NCBI RefSeq assembly: GCF_028288465.1
Contig: NZ_JAQBNR010000021.1
Location: forward strand, 62,001-126,000
Reading direction: 5' to 3'
Source of the DNA: Ferruginibacter sp.
GTDB taxonomy: Bacteria; Bacteroidota; Bacteroidia; Chitinophagales; Chitinophagaceae
DNA: 64,000 nt
Shown here: piece after piece, positions 8,593 to 16,709 of the stretch
Numbering within the stretch: position 1 is the stretch's first letter
Layout: each line of letters begins with the position of its first letter
Program-made: the position numbers and the translations under genes
The notes under the pieces: generated by a model
Databases searched by the model: none
What the model saw: only the letters and a program-made list of their open reading frames with translations
What the model was told of the DNA's origin: nothing

Positions 8593-8967
8593 TATTTGCC
8601 AGGACCCAACCTGTCATCGAATCAACAACAAACTATCTGGCCATTCGTCAAATGATATTCGCAGCGCTTCCTTAGTAAAAAAGCTGAATTGTCATTACTT
8701 TTCAGCCACTATGTTTGCTAATTCTTCTTTACAGAAATGAACGCATCTGCATCGTTAATTGCTAATCGGAAGGAACTAAATAAAAAACAGGCTGCATCTT
8801 GATTGATATAGCCTGTTTCCTACGCTAACCTTGTTAAGTAAATCTATTCTTAAGGTCTGTGTAAAATGATCTTGCAATTAAAAACGCTTTCTTTGTTATC
8901 GCCGGACACTCCCGTTAACCAGCTTCCTCTCTGCGACATTTGGATCAAAAGAGAATGAATTACTGCA
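8593..8967. other. Intergenic region between convergent genes
   Basis: About 375 nt between two convergent genes. Apart from the minus-strand terminator at 8785-8818 I see no open frame with coding character, no RNA fold and no repeat. Confidence 0.6.
8785..8818 (-). terminator. Probable intrinsic terminator for the GIN-domain genes
   Basis: On the minus strand AAACAGGCT pairs with AGCCTGTTT across a 16-nt loop, and the second arm runs into TTTTTTATTTAG. It lies about 150 nt past the stop of the leftward GIN-domain gene, so it probably ends that transcript. Confidence 0.65.
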
Positions 8968-9687
8968 TCACCCCTTTTTACCAATACTGCTGGCGCCGCT
9001 GCTATGCTGACCTTTAATTACAGCATTGCCCTTGTAAGAAATATCGCTGGCGCCGCTGGCATCGGCCGACAATTCCTTGTTCACTGTGATATGGATATCC
9101 GATGCTCCGGACGCTTTGGCACTACAAATATCTGTCACCAAATCATATCCTTTGAAATCGCTGGCGCCGCTGGAATGAATAGCTAACGAGTTGGTAACGC
9201 CACTGATGGTTGCATCGGATGCGCCGCTTAATTCCAGTTTTAGGCTTTCAGTTTTTACAGCGCCTTTAAAATCGCTTGCCCCGCTCATATCCAGTTGCAG
9301 GGCAGGTACATTAATAGTGCCTGCTACCTGTACATCGCTGGCGCCGGATGCCTGTAATTTTTCCAAATTTTTAAAAGAAACATACGCCTTCAGTTTCTTA
9401 TTACCGCTGTTCCACAAACGATCTCCGTCATAATATATTTTCAGTGTATTATTTTCTACTACTGTCTTAATGTGCTCCCTGTATTTATCTTCCGAGGCAC
9501 TGACAGCAATGGATTCTGTGTCAAACTGGGAAAGGTATAAATCGATGCCTCCCGACACTTTGATGGAATTAAAACTTCCGTTTAATGTTCTTTGCTCTGC
9601 ATTGGCATCGTTTACAAACGCTTTATTCTGTGCCTGGGCGAAGACGACGAAAGCTATAACTGTCAGAAATAAGATTATCTTTTTCAT
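8968..9687 (-). CDS. GIN-domain (DUF2807) exported protein with SGASD repeats
   Basis: 239 residues: signal peptide 1-19 (ending VFAQAQ) and a single DUF2807/GIN domain, described as a putative auto-transporter adhesin head and predicted to form a beta-helix. The core has the family's FNSIKVSGGIDLYLSQ and LKAYVSFKNLEKL segments. From residue 114 the motif SGASD recurs at 114, 135, 154, 173, 193 and 211, with SGASS at 230, a spacing of 18-21 residues that suits one turn of a beta-solenoid. It is the second gene of a two-gene operon with a paralogue 19 nt upstream. Location is probably outer membrane or periplasm. Confidence 0.85.
   Translation of the reverse strand: MKKIILFLTVIAFVVFAQAQNKAFVNDANAEQRTLNGSFNSIKVSGGIDLYLSQFDTESIAVSASEDKYREHIKTVVENNTLKIYYDGDRLWNSGNKKLKAYVSFKNLEKLQASGASDVQVAGTINVPALQLDMSGASDFKGAVKTESLKLELSGASDATISGVTNSLAIHSSGASDFKGYDLVTDICSAKASGASDIHITVNKELSADASGASDISYKGNAVIKGQHSSGASSIGKKG
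8986..9348 (-). repeat. Seven-fold SGASD coding repeat
   Basis: The DNA for the SGASD turns is itself repetitive: on the plus strand, forms of CGCTGGCGCCGCTG recur about every 57-60 bases. The repeat is periodic in protein and DNA, so it could shorten or lengthen by recombination. The upstream paralogue has lost the near-identity of these turns. Confidence 0.75.
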
Positions 9688-9706
9688 GTGTTAGGTTTTT
9701 ATAAGT

Positions 9707-10432
9707 TTAAATAGATGCTTTTTTTACAACTCCACCACTGTCAACATTCAAATCCTTAATAACAGCATTGCCTTTATACCTAATTCCGCCACCACTGTTT
9801 GCTCTCGCATTCAATTCCTTATTCACTGTGATTCTTACGCCACCACCACTACTTGCTTTTGCCTCGCAAAAATCAACTGCCATATCGTATCCTTTAAAAA
9901 TAGCACCGCTGCTTACTTCTACCTGTAGCCTGTCTGTTTTACCGGATATTTCGATCTCTGAACCGCTGTTTTGCGATATTTCCATTTCCCCAATATCTAC
10001 CTGCCCCGTAAACCTGGATCCACTGGTTAGGGTACATTGTAATTTATTAACTGTTACGGTACTTTTTAAAATAACATCAGCTCCGGATGAGGCATGAAGT
10101 TTATCAAGCGCTTTAAAAGAAACATAGGCTTTCAGTTTCCTTTTTCCGCTGCTGATCCAGTTCATACCGCTGTTATCATAATAAATTTTTAAAGTACCGT
10201 TTTCTACAACGGTTTTAAAACGTTCCATATATTTTTCTTCTGAAGCACTTACGGCGATTGACTCCTCTTTGCCTTGTGTAAGATACAAACTGATGCCATC
10301 CGATACTGTAATGGCTGTAAAACCGGACGTTAATATACGCTTTTGAGCGTTGGCATCATTTACCTCTACCCTGTCCTGTGCAAAACTGTTTAAACTGATT
10401 AGTGTAACCAGTACAATAAATAGTTGTTTCAT
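9707..10432 (-). CDS. GIN-domain (DUF2807) exported protein, paralogue
   Basis: 241 residues with signal peptide 1-18 (ending LNSFAQ). It aligns over its whole length with the downstream gene (VNDANAQKR, SIAVSASEEKYMERFKTVVE, KRKLKAYVSF, RITVNKELNA, YKGNAVIK), so the two arose by tandem duplication. At the positions of the neighbour's SGASD turns it has SSGAD, TSGSR, NSGSE, SSGAI, SSGGG, NSGGG and DSGG: the turn Ser-Gly is kept and the rest drifts. The charge and polarity of the putative solenoid face therefore differ between the copies. Confidence 0.85.
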   Translation of the reverse strand: MKQLFIVLVTLISLNSFAQDRVEVNDANAQKRILTSGFTAITVSDGISLYLTQGKEESIAVSASEEKYMERFKTVVENGTLKIYYDNSGMNWISSGKRKLKAYVSFKALDKLHASSGADVILKSTVTVNKLQCTLTSGSRFTGQVDIGEMEISQNSGSEIEISGKTDRLQVEVSSGAIFKGYDMAVDFCEAKASSGGGVRITVNKELNARANSGGGIRYKGNAVIKDLNVDSGGVVKKASI

Positions 10433-10547
10433 ATTTTATTTTTTTATTGATACGCTTGCTCCAAACAGTTTGTTACAAAAAAAAATAAAAATAATTCAAA
10501 ACTGCTTTACCTTCGTGTTTCAAAACTGTTCTTATTCATCGTCTGAA

Positions 10548-10625
10548 TTTCCGGGGTGCTTCAAATTGGAGGCTGAGATTATACCCGTTAACCTGCCCAG
10601 GATAATGCCTGCGAAGGGAGCAATC
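10548..10625 (+). ncRNA. TPP riboswitch (THI element)
   Basis: The conserved core is read directly: GGGGTGC (10553-10559), GGCTGAGA (10571-10578), ACCCGTTAACCTG (10583-10595) and TAATGCCTGCGAAGGGA (10603-10619). This is the order and sequence of the thi-box aptamer, nearly the same as E. coli thiM. The P1 closing stem is less clear by eye. It lies 50 nt upstream of a TonB-dependent receptor start, so thiamine pyrophosphate should repress that gene. Confidence 0.93.
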
Positions 10626-10630
10626 ATTCA

Positions 10631-10651
10631 CATCGGATACTCATCCGGATG
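10631..10651 (+). promoter_or_regulatory. Hairpin between TPP aptamer and start codon
   Basis: CATCGGAT pairs with ATCCGGATG with a one-base bulge around a short loop, ending 23 nt before the ATG at 10675. No T-tract follows, so it is unlikely to be a terminator; it could be part of an expression platform acting on translation or simply a spacer. Inference only. Confidence 0.35.
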
Positions 10652-10674
10652 TTCAGCATTAAATTTTATTGAAA

Positions 10675-12840
10675 ATGAAAAAACTACTGTTAAGTGGTAT
10701 GCTGTGTGCAATGGGAATAACAACAATTGCACAGGAAACAAAAAAATTCAACGACACCTCGTTTATGCAGCCGGTTGAAGTAGCCGCTATCCGGGCTGGC
10801 GAAAAAGCGCCATTTGCCAAAACAAACCTGGCAAAAAAAGACATCGAAAAAAATAACGTGGGGCAGGACCTCCCTTTCCTGCTAAATCAAACGCCTTCAG
10901 TTGTAATCAATTCTGACGCCGGTAATGGAGTTGGGTACACCGGTCTCCGCATCCGCGGCACGGATGCAAGCCGCATTAACGTAACACTAAATGGCATACC
11001 CTATAATGACGCGGAAAGTCAGGGTACTTATTTTGTAGACCTGCCGGACATTGCTTCATCGGCCAACAGCATTCAGATACAACGGGGCGTGGGTACCAGC
11101 AGTAACGGAGCAGGTTCTTTTGGCGGTAATATCAATTTATCTACCAATGATGTAAATGAAAAATTTTACACCGAATTAAACAACAGTTACGGCAGTTACA
11201 ATACCTGGAAAAACACCCTTAAATTTGGAAGTGGTATTTTAGGCAAACATTTTACCATTGATGGTCGCCTCAGCCGCATCAGCAGCAACGGCTATATTGA
11301 CCGTGCTGCAAGTAACCTTAAATCATTTTATTTCAGTACAGCATGGGTGGATGCAAAAAATTCGCTGCGGCTCAATATTTTTTCTGGTAAAGAAAAAACT
11401 TACCAGGCATGGAACGGTGTTCCGGAAGCATTGTTAAAGACAGACCGAACATATAATATTTCGGGCCAGGAACAACCCGGAAAACCCTATCCGAATGAAA
11501 CGGATAACTATACGCAAACACACTACCAGTTATTTTACAATCACCAGTTTAATCAATACTGGAAAGCCAATGCAGCGGTTTTTCTTACAAAAGGGAAAGG
11601 CTATTATGAGGAGTACCGTGCAGACCAATCCTTATCCAATTACGGGTTACCCGATTATACTGCTAATGGCGATACAACCAGCAGCACCGATATGGTGAGA
11701 CAGGAATGGTTAGACAATAATTTTTACGGAAGCATTTTTTCTTTGCAGTATAAAAAAGAAAAAACACAGTTTACTTTTGGCGGAGGCTGGAACCAATACG
11801 ACGGCAAGCATTTTGGCAATATTACGCATGCGGTTGTGCAAGCTGCTGTACCGCAAAATTATAAGTGGTATGGTGATTTGCCCGCCCACAAAAAAGACCT
11901 TTCCCTTTATGCAAAATTTGCGCAACAGTTGAACGAACACTGGCAGTTGTTTGCTGATATGCAGGTACGAAATGTAAATTATACCATCAATGGTTTCAGG
12001 GATAATCCAACACTGAAGGTTAAGAACAACTATACCTTTTTCAATCCGAAGGCGGGTATCACTTATAACAATAATAACTGGCAGGTATATGCGTCTTATG
12101 CCCGGGCTGGTAAAGAGCCTAACCGCGACGACTTTGAAGCCGGTAAAACGCAACAGCCAAAACAGGAAGAGTTAAATGATGTTGAGCTGGGAGTTGAAAA
12201 GAAGAACAAGCTTTTTTCAGTTGGCGCAAATCTGTATTACATGCAATACCACAATCAGCTGGTGCTGATAGGAAATATCAATGACGTTGGATCATACACC
12301 AGGACAAATATTGCCAGCAGTTACCGGGCAGGGATTGAGTTACAGGGAACCGCGGTAATCAGCAGTTTCTTAAACTTAGCAGCCAACTTAACACTAAGCA
12401 AAAACAAAATCAGCCACTTTACTGAACTGATAGATGACTATGACAATGGGGGCACTGTAACCAACAAGTATAATCAAACCAACATTTCTTTTTCGCCCGC
12501 AGTTGTCTCCGGTGGCAGCATTAATTTTATCCCGGTAAAACACGGTGAAATCAGTTTGCTGAGCAAATATGTAAGCCGTCAGTACATGGACAATACGTCT
12601 CAACAAAGCCGGAGCCTGAATCCGTACTACGTTCAGGATGTGCGACTGACTTATACATTATCATCCATTGATTTTTTAAAAACAACCACTTTCATTTTAC
12701 AATTGAACAACGTGTTCAACAAAAAATATGAAGCCAATGGCTATACGTTCAGCTACTACAGCGGTGGCCTTACAACAGAAAATTATTATTTTCCAATGGC
12801 ACCTTTTAACTGTATGCTGGGAGTGAATATCAGGTTGTAG
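10675..12840 (+). CDS. TonB-dependent outer membrane receptor, probable thiamine or precursor uptake
   Basis: 721 residues: signal peptide about 1-20 (MKKLLLSGMLCAMGITTIAQ), a plug domain of about 40-155 (LPFLLNQTPSVV, YTGLRIRGTDASRINVTLNG, IQIQRGVGTSSNGAGSFGG) and a 22-strand type barrel to the C-terminal aromatic-rich strand. It has no N-terminal carboxypeptidase-like domain, so it is a FecA/BtuB-like receptor rather than SusC. The TPP riboswitch upstream points to import of thiamine or its pyrimidine/thiazole precursors. TPP-controlled TonB receptors are known in Bacteroidota. A TTG 6 nt upstream (10669) is in frame but the ATG is the better start. No other thi gene is in the window. Confidence 0.88.
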   Translation: MKKLLLSGMLCAMGITTIAQETKKFNDTSFMQPVEVAAIRAGEKAPFAKTNLAKKDIEKNNVGQDLPFLLNQTPSVVINSDAGNGVGYTGLRIRGTDASRINVTLNGIPYNDAESQGTYFVDLPDIASSANSIQIQRGVGTSSNGAGSFGGNINLSTNDVNEKFYTELNNSYGSYNTWKNTLKFGSGILGKHFTIDGRLSRISSNGYIDRAASNLKSFYFSTAWVDAKNSLRLNIFSGKEKTYQAWNGVPEALLKTDRTYNISGQEQPGKPYPNETDNYTQTHYQLFYNHQFNQYWKANAAVFLTKGKGYYEEYRADQSLSNYGLPDYTANGDTTSSTDMVRQEWLDNNFYGSIFSLQYKKEKTQFTFGGGWNQYDGKHFGNITHAVVQAAVPQNYKWYGDLPAHKKDLSLYAKFAQQLNEHWQLFADMQVRNVNYTINGFRDNPTLKVKNNYTFFNPKAGITYNNNNWQVYASYARAGKEPNRDDFEAGKTQQPKQEELNDVELGVEKKNKLFSVGANLYYMQYHNQLVLIGNINDVGSYTRTNIASSYRAGIELQGTAVISSFLNLAANLTLSKNKISHFTELIDDYDNGGTVTNKYNQTNISFSPAVVSGGSINFIPVKHGEISLLSKYVSRQYMDNTSQQSRSLNPYYVQDVRLTYTLSSIDFLKTTTFILQLNNVFNKKYEANGYTFSYYSGGLTTENYYFPMAPFNCMLGVNIRL

Positions 12841-12880
12841 GAGAAAGCTAACTTTTTAACGAAATGTCTGACAAGTAGGT

Positions 12881-12920
12881 TAAAAGCAAAAGGAGAAATT
12901 AATTTCTCCTTTTGCTTTTA
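12881..12920. terminator. Bidirectional terminator, perfect 40-nt palindrome
   Basis: Two 20-nt arms with no spacer: TAAAAGCAAAAGGAGAAATT followed by its exact reverse complement. The A/T-rich ends give a U-tract in either direction. It lies between the convergent receptor gene and the GLPGLI gene and can stop both transcripts. Confidence 0.9.
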
Positions 12921-12955
12921 TATGCCTGCTTTATAAAAATTACTTATGCTGCTTG

Positions 12956-13723
12956 CTATAATAAAATGCCCCACATCAACTGATTGATCCAATTTTTATT
13001 ATCCTCATTGTCCTCAGAATTAGCTGTAAAATCTTTAATTTTTGTGGTCAAAATCGATTTCAACTCTTTGGAGGAATAATATTTTTTAGCGTTGGTAGGC
13101 TTTATACTGTTAACGTCAACATTGTTTACTGAAAGTTTGGTAGCCAGCATAGAAACGTACATGCGGGGAATGGTAACCCCCAGAATCATTCCGGGTAACC
13201 CATTGACGCTGCAGGGGCCTCCGCTGATAGTGATTTCATCAGTATAAAAAGCAAATACATACACACTATCCAGAATTTTGCCAACTGCTTTACGGCAATT
13301 GAATCCGGCAATAATACGGCTTTCATTGCTAAGCTTCCATTGGATGGGTTGTATGCTGTCTTTTAAATTAAAAAGACTTCCCCATTGGGTTTTCTGAACA
13401 ATATTCTGGCCGGTATTAAAGTCATTATACCAATCTTTTTGTTCTTCCCCTCTGCGTAAAAATTCCGGCACTTTTGCTTTCTTTTCGTCATAATGATCAA
13501 ACTTATAAATGCTCTTATTATCTGCAAATGTAAAAGTATAATATGCCGTTTTAAAAGTGGGTATCTGATCTTTTAACTGCTCCCAAAACGGATCATTCCC
13601 CATGGTTTTTTTAACATTGGTAATCACCTCAAATTCTATAGTACCCTTATTGATAAACTGTTGGGCCTTTAAGCTCCCGGTGCTGAGCAGTAAGATAAAA
13701 AGACAAGCTATTATATATTTCAT
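12956..13723 (-). CDS. GLPGLI family exported protein
   Basis: 255 residues, signal peptide about 1-20 (ending STGSLKAQQ). The family motif appears as SVNGLPGMILGVTI (about 174-187), with the earlier FNCRKAVGKI segment. GLPGLI proteins are Bacteroidota-specific, envelope-located and of unknown function, and they commonly sit beside a large carboxypeptidase-regulatory-like outer membrane barrel protein, as here (19 nt downstream of it, same operon). No catalytic motif is evident. Confidence 0.9.
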   Translation of the reverse strand: MKYIIACLFILLLSTGSLKAQQFINKGTIEFEVITNVKKTMGNDPFWEQLKDQIPTFKTAYYTFTFADNKSIYKFDHYDEKKAKVPEFLRRGEEQKDWYNDFNTGQNIVQKTQWGSLFNLKDSIQPIQWKLSNESRIIAGFNCRKAVGKILDSVYVFAFYTDEITISGGPCSVNGLPGMILGVTIPRMYVSMLATKLSVNNVDVNSIKPTNAKKYYSSKELKSILTTKIKDFTANSEDNEDNKNWINQLMWGILL

Positions 13724-13742
13724 ATAGTATTTTTAAAGTTGA

Positions 13743-16538
13743 TTATTTGGTTGGAGTGGGTGCTGCCGCCTTATTTTTAAAATTCCAGGTAAAGCCCAGC
13801 ATCCAGTATCTTTTTAGCCTGTCCTGTCTAACTTCAGATAAAGTATTGCTGTAAAAATTTCTTTGAATGCCCGTGTTTTGATTCAGAATATCCCTGATAC
13901 TGAAGTAGAGTGTATATTCATCCTTTTTAAAAGTGCGTTGTAGTTTAGCATTCCAAAGTTGGTTGCTTAAATTATTTTGAAACTGCGGTGTTTTTTGCCT
14001 TACAAAATAATTAAAATCACTTTGCAACGACCAAACCTTTTTTAAATAGTACGTAGCGTACAGACCGGTTTCATTTGTGTAGTAATTTATTTTGCTATTG
14101 TACTGTTGAGTATTATTACTGTTATAATTAAATTCGTTGCTGACAGTAACATCGTAAGCCTTGTCCTTTGCTTTGTTTAAATAAAGCCTTACACCTGCAT
14201 TCAAATTCTTGGTAACATTATTTAATCCGTTAATAATTTCCGTACTGTGGTTATACCCTGCATTTGGACCAACATCTACCCGTATATTGAGTTTTTTCAT
14301 TTTAAAACCGGCACCGGCATACAAGTTAAAATTAAAATTGCCATTGGTATTTACAGGCGTACTCGTGGTTTTACCGGTTGATGCATCAATTACACGGCTA
14401 TCTGTAATGGCATTGCTTGTTTGAGTAAAATTAAGATTCTGATAGAGAAAAAAATCTTTAATAAAATCAAAGCTTTGATGAGAAATATTGAAGTTATTGC
14501 TGAATGACGGTTTTAGCAAAGGGTTTCCCAAAACCTGGTTAAAATAGTCGTTATTATTTCTCAATAGTTGCAACTGATCAATCCGCGGCTGCGTCGTATT
14601 TCCATTATAATAAAATCGCAGGTTATGACCAGATTTATAAGCGTATGTAAGATTTGCGTTGGGGAAAAAGTTAGTATAGCTGCGTGCATAGTCTTTGTTG
14701 AATGTTTTATCTTTCAAATCAAACCTGGTAAATCCTACACCTGAGCCAATATTAAATTTTAATTTTTTATAGTTGTAATTAATCTTAAATCCAGGTTTAT
14801 TAACTGTGATGCGCTGATCGAATAAATTGGTTAAAGAATCCACTTCATCGTCGTATTTACCAGACAATGGAGAATAGGAATGAGTTGTTTGGTTATTTTT
14901 TCCTGTACCAATACTTGTTTCATAATCCAGTTCCAAAGCATACTTTTTACCAAGCGGTTCGGTATAAACCGCTTTTGCTAAAAACTGATCGGTGCTTCGG
15001 TCAAAGTCTTTCTGCTGGTCAAACTTTTGGCTGAAGGATACGACTCCCCCTGAGTAAATTTCATTATCCGATTTTAAGAAATTGGTGCCATTTGTATTCA
15101 ATGTATTCCAGTCTGCGGTTAACGAAAACGTTCTGCGCAACTTCTGAAATTTATGTTTAAAAAGCAACGTTCCGTTAAATGCAAGTTTATCGGAATTTGT
15201 GGTCAAATCACGCTGGCTGGTGTTGTTTGTTTTACCGAACTGGTTGGTATTAATTGAGGTAGCGTACGATTCACTTTCTGTATTATAGGCATTTAATTTT
15301 GCTGTAAGTTTCAGCGAATTTGCAGAGTCAATTTTAAAATCATAGACTCCTTTTAGTTTAAATGTTTCCTTTTTAACGTGCATATTTTCAGTACCATTTA
15401 CATTAAAAAAAGAATCGGCCAGCTGAGTTTGTGTAAAAGTCTTTTTTGTATTAATGTAATCCTGGTAATTGTATTTTGGTGAAAAGGAAAGCCCTTGCTT
15501 ATCGTCATGCCATTTATTGCTATACTGGAGACCGACATTATTATTTTTAAAAAATCCGTTTTGGGTGTCCACATAAGGCTCATCGTCGGAGCTTCCCTGC
15601 CAGTTAAAATTTATGCCTCCGTCTTCATCGGCACTAACTGAAAAATTATCGTTGTCCCCGCCAAACTTATCATTGTCCTGCCAGTTCAAACCATCCTGCC
15701 CTGTATTGCCGCTTAAGAAATATCCCGAAATTTTTCGTTTGCCCTTAAAGGAACTAAGCAGGATATTATTGTTGTACCGGTCACCAAAATCTTTGTTCAA
15801 TCCTCCTGACAAATCGATCTTACCGAAATATCCCTTCTTGCGGTCATCCTTTAATTTAAGGTTGATTGTTTTTTTTGTTTTACCATCATCAATGCCTGTA
15901 AACTCCGCCTGGTCGCTTTTCTTGTCAAATACCTGCACTTCTTTTACCGCATCCGCCCTTAGATTTTTAACTGCCATTCCCGGATCATCTCCAAAAAATT
16001 CTTCCCCATCTACCAATACCTTTTCTACCGTTTCGCCCATAGCTTTTATTTTACCATCTTTATCTACCTGTATGCCTGGTAACTTTTTCAACAACTCTTC
16101 CACGTTGGCATTGGCGCTCACCTTAAAACTGTCTGCCGTAAAAATGGTGGTATCACCATGTATCCGCATTGAACCACCGCTTTTAATAATAAGGTCCTGC
16201 ATCAGTTTAATTTTGGGCAGGATGGCCAGGTTATTCAGCTCAAGTCCTTTATCTGTAAGGGTTATATCGTCCAGCAAGTCTGCATAGGCAGGATGCGTCA
16301 TCATCAAAATATACTTTCCTTCGGGAAGATTTTTTAGCGCAAACTTTCCCTCTTTGTCGGTTCGGGTAAACTTGATAAGGGTTGAATCTACAGGTTTTAA
16401 AATGGCTATTACCACATTACTGACCTGCTTTTTATCTGTTGTGTCAGTAACAGATCCGGTAATGTTCTGGGCGTTGGCAATAAAACATGAAAGGCACAAA
16501 AAAATAATTAATAAAACGGGGCGGAAGGGATGCATCAT
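13743..16538 (-). CDS. Outer membrane beta-barrel protein with carboxypeptidase-regulatory-like N-domain
   Basis: 931 residues. Signal peptide about 1-23 (ending CFIANAQ); a beta-sandwich of the carboxypeptidase-regulatory type at about 25-105 (ITGSVTDTTDKKQVSNV, DKEGKFALKNLPEGKYIL); a plug-like part at about 120-230 (ANVEELLKKLPGIQVDKDGK, VEKVLVDGEEFFGDDP); and a long barrel of the OMP_b-brl_3 kind ending MLGFTWNFKN. It resembles TonB-dependent receptors but has no clear TonB box. The GLPGLI gene follows after 19 nt. Substrate unknown. Confidence 0.85.
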   Translation of the reverse strand: MMHPFRPVLLIIFLCLSCFIANAQNITGSVTDTTDKKQVSNVVIAILKPVDSTLIKFTRTDKEGKFALKNLPEGKYILMMTHPAYADLLDDITLTDKGLELNNLAILPKIKLMQDLIIKSGGSMRIHGDTTIFTADSFKVSANANVEELLKKLPGIQVDKDGKIKAMGETVEKVLVDGEEFFGDDPGMAVKNLRADAVKEVQVFDKKSDQAEFTGIDDGKTKKTINLKLKDDRKKGYFGKIDLSGGLNKDFGDRYNNNILLSSFKGKRKISGYFLSGNTGQDGLNWQDNDKFGGDNDNFSVSADEDGGINFNWQGSSDDEPYVDTQNGFFKNNNVGLQYSNKWHDDKQGLSFSPKYNYQDYINTKKTFTQTQLADSFFNVNGTENMHVKKETFKLKGVYDFKIDSANSLKLTAKLNAYNTESESYATSINTNQFGKTNNTSQRDLTTNSDKLAFNGTLLFKHKFQKLRRTFSLTADWNTLNTNGTNFLKSDNEIYSGGVVSFSQKFDQQKDFDRSTDQFLAKAVYTEPLGKKYALELDYETSIGTGKNNQTTHSYSPLSGKYDDEVDSLTNLFDQRITVNKPGFKINYNYKKLKFNIGSGVGFTRFDLKDKTFNKDYARSYTNFFPNANLTYAYKSGHNLRFYYNGNTTQPRIDQLQLLRNNNDYFNQVLGNPLLKPSFSNNFNISHQSFDFIKDFFLYQNLNFTQTSNAITDSRVIDASTGKTTSTPVNTNGNFNFNLYAGAGFKMKKLNIRVDVGPNAGYNHSTEIINGLNNVTKNLNAGVRLYLNKAKDKAYDVTVSNEFNYNSNNTQQYNSKINYYTNETGLYATYYLKKVWSLQSDFNYFVRQKTPQFQNNLSNQLWNAKLQRTFKKDEYTLYFSIRDILNQNTGIQRNFYSNTLSEVRQDRLKRYWMLGFTWNFKNKAAAPTPTK

Positions 16539-16709
16539 GAAGGTATTAGTAATGGTAAAAAAAAAGGGGTTATTAAAACAGTTTAAATATATTCACATTC
16601 TGTAAGGGTATGCTTAAATTTACGTTAAGCAAATCTTAAAGTTATTTTTTATAATATAAAACTTATTCCATCAGTGGTGCAGAGGATGCACAGGTGGTAA
16701 AAAAAATCA

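Noticed and set aside
15613..16287. Rightward open frame (224 residues) within the large barrel gene
   Set aside because: Opposite strand to a well-supported carboxypeptidase-like/barrel gene; Ser/Leu/Pro-rich shadow.
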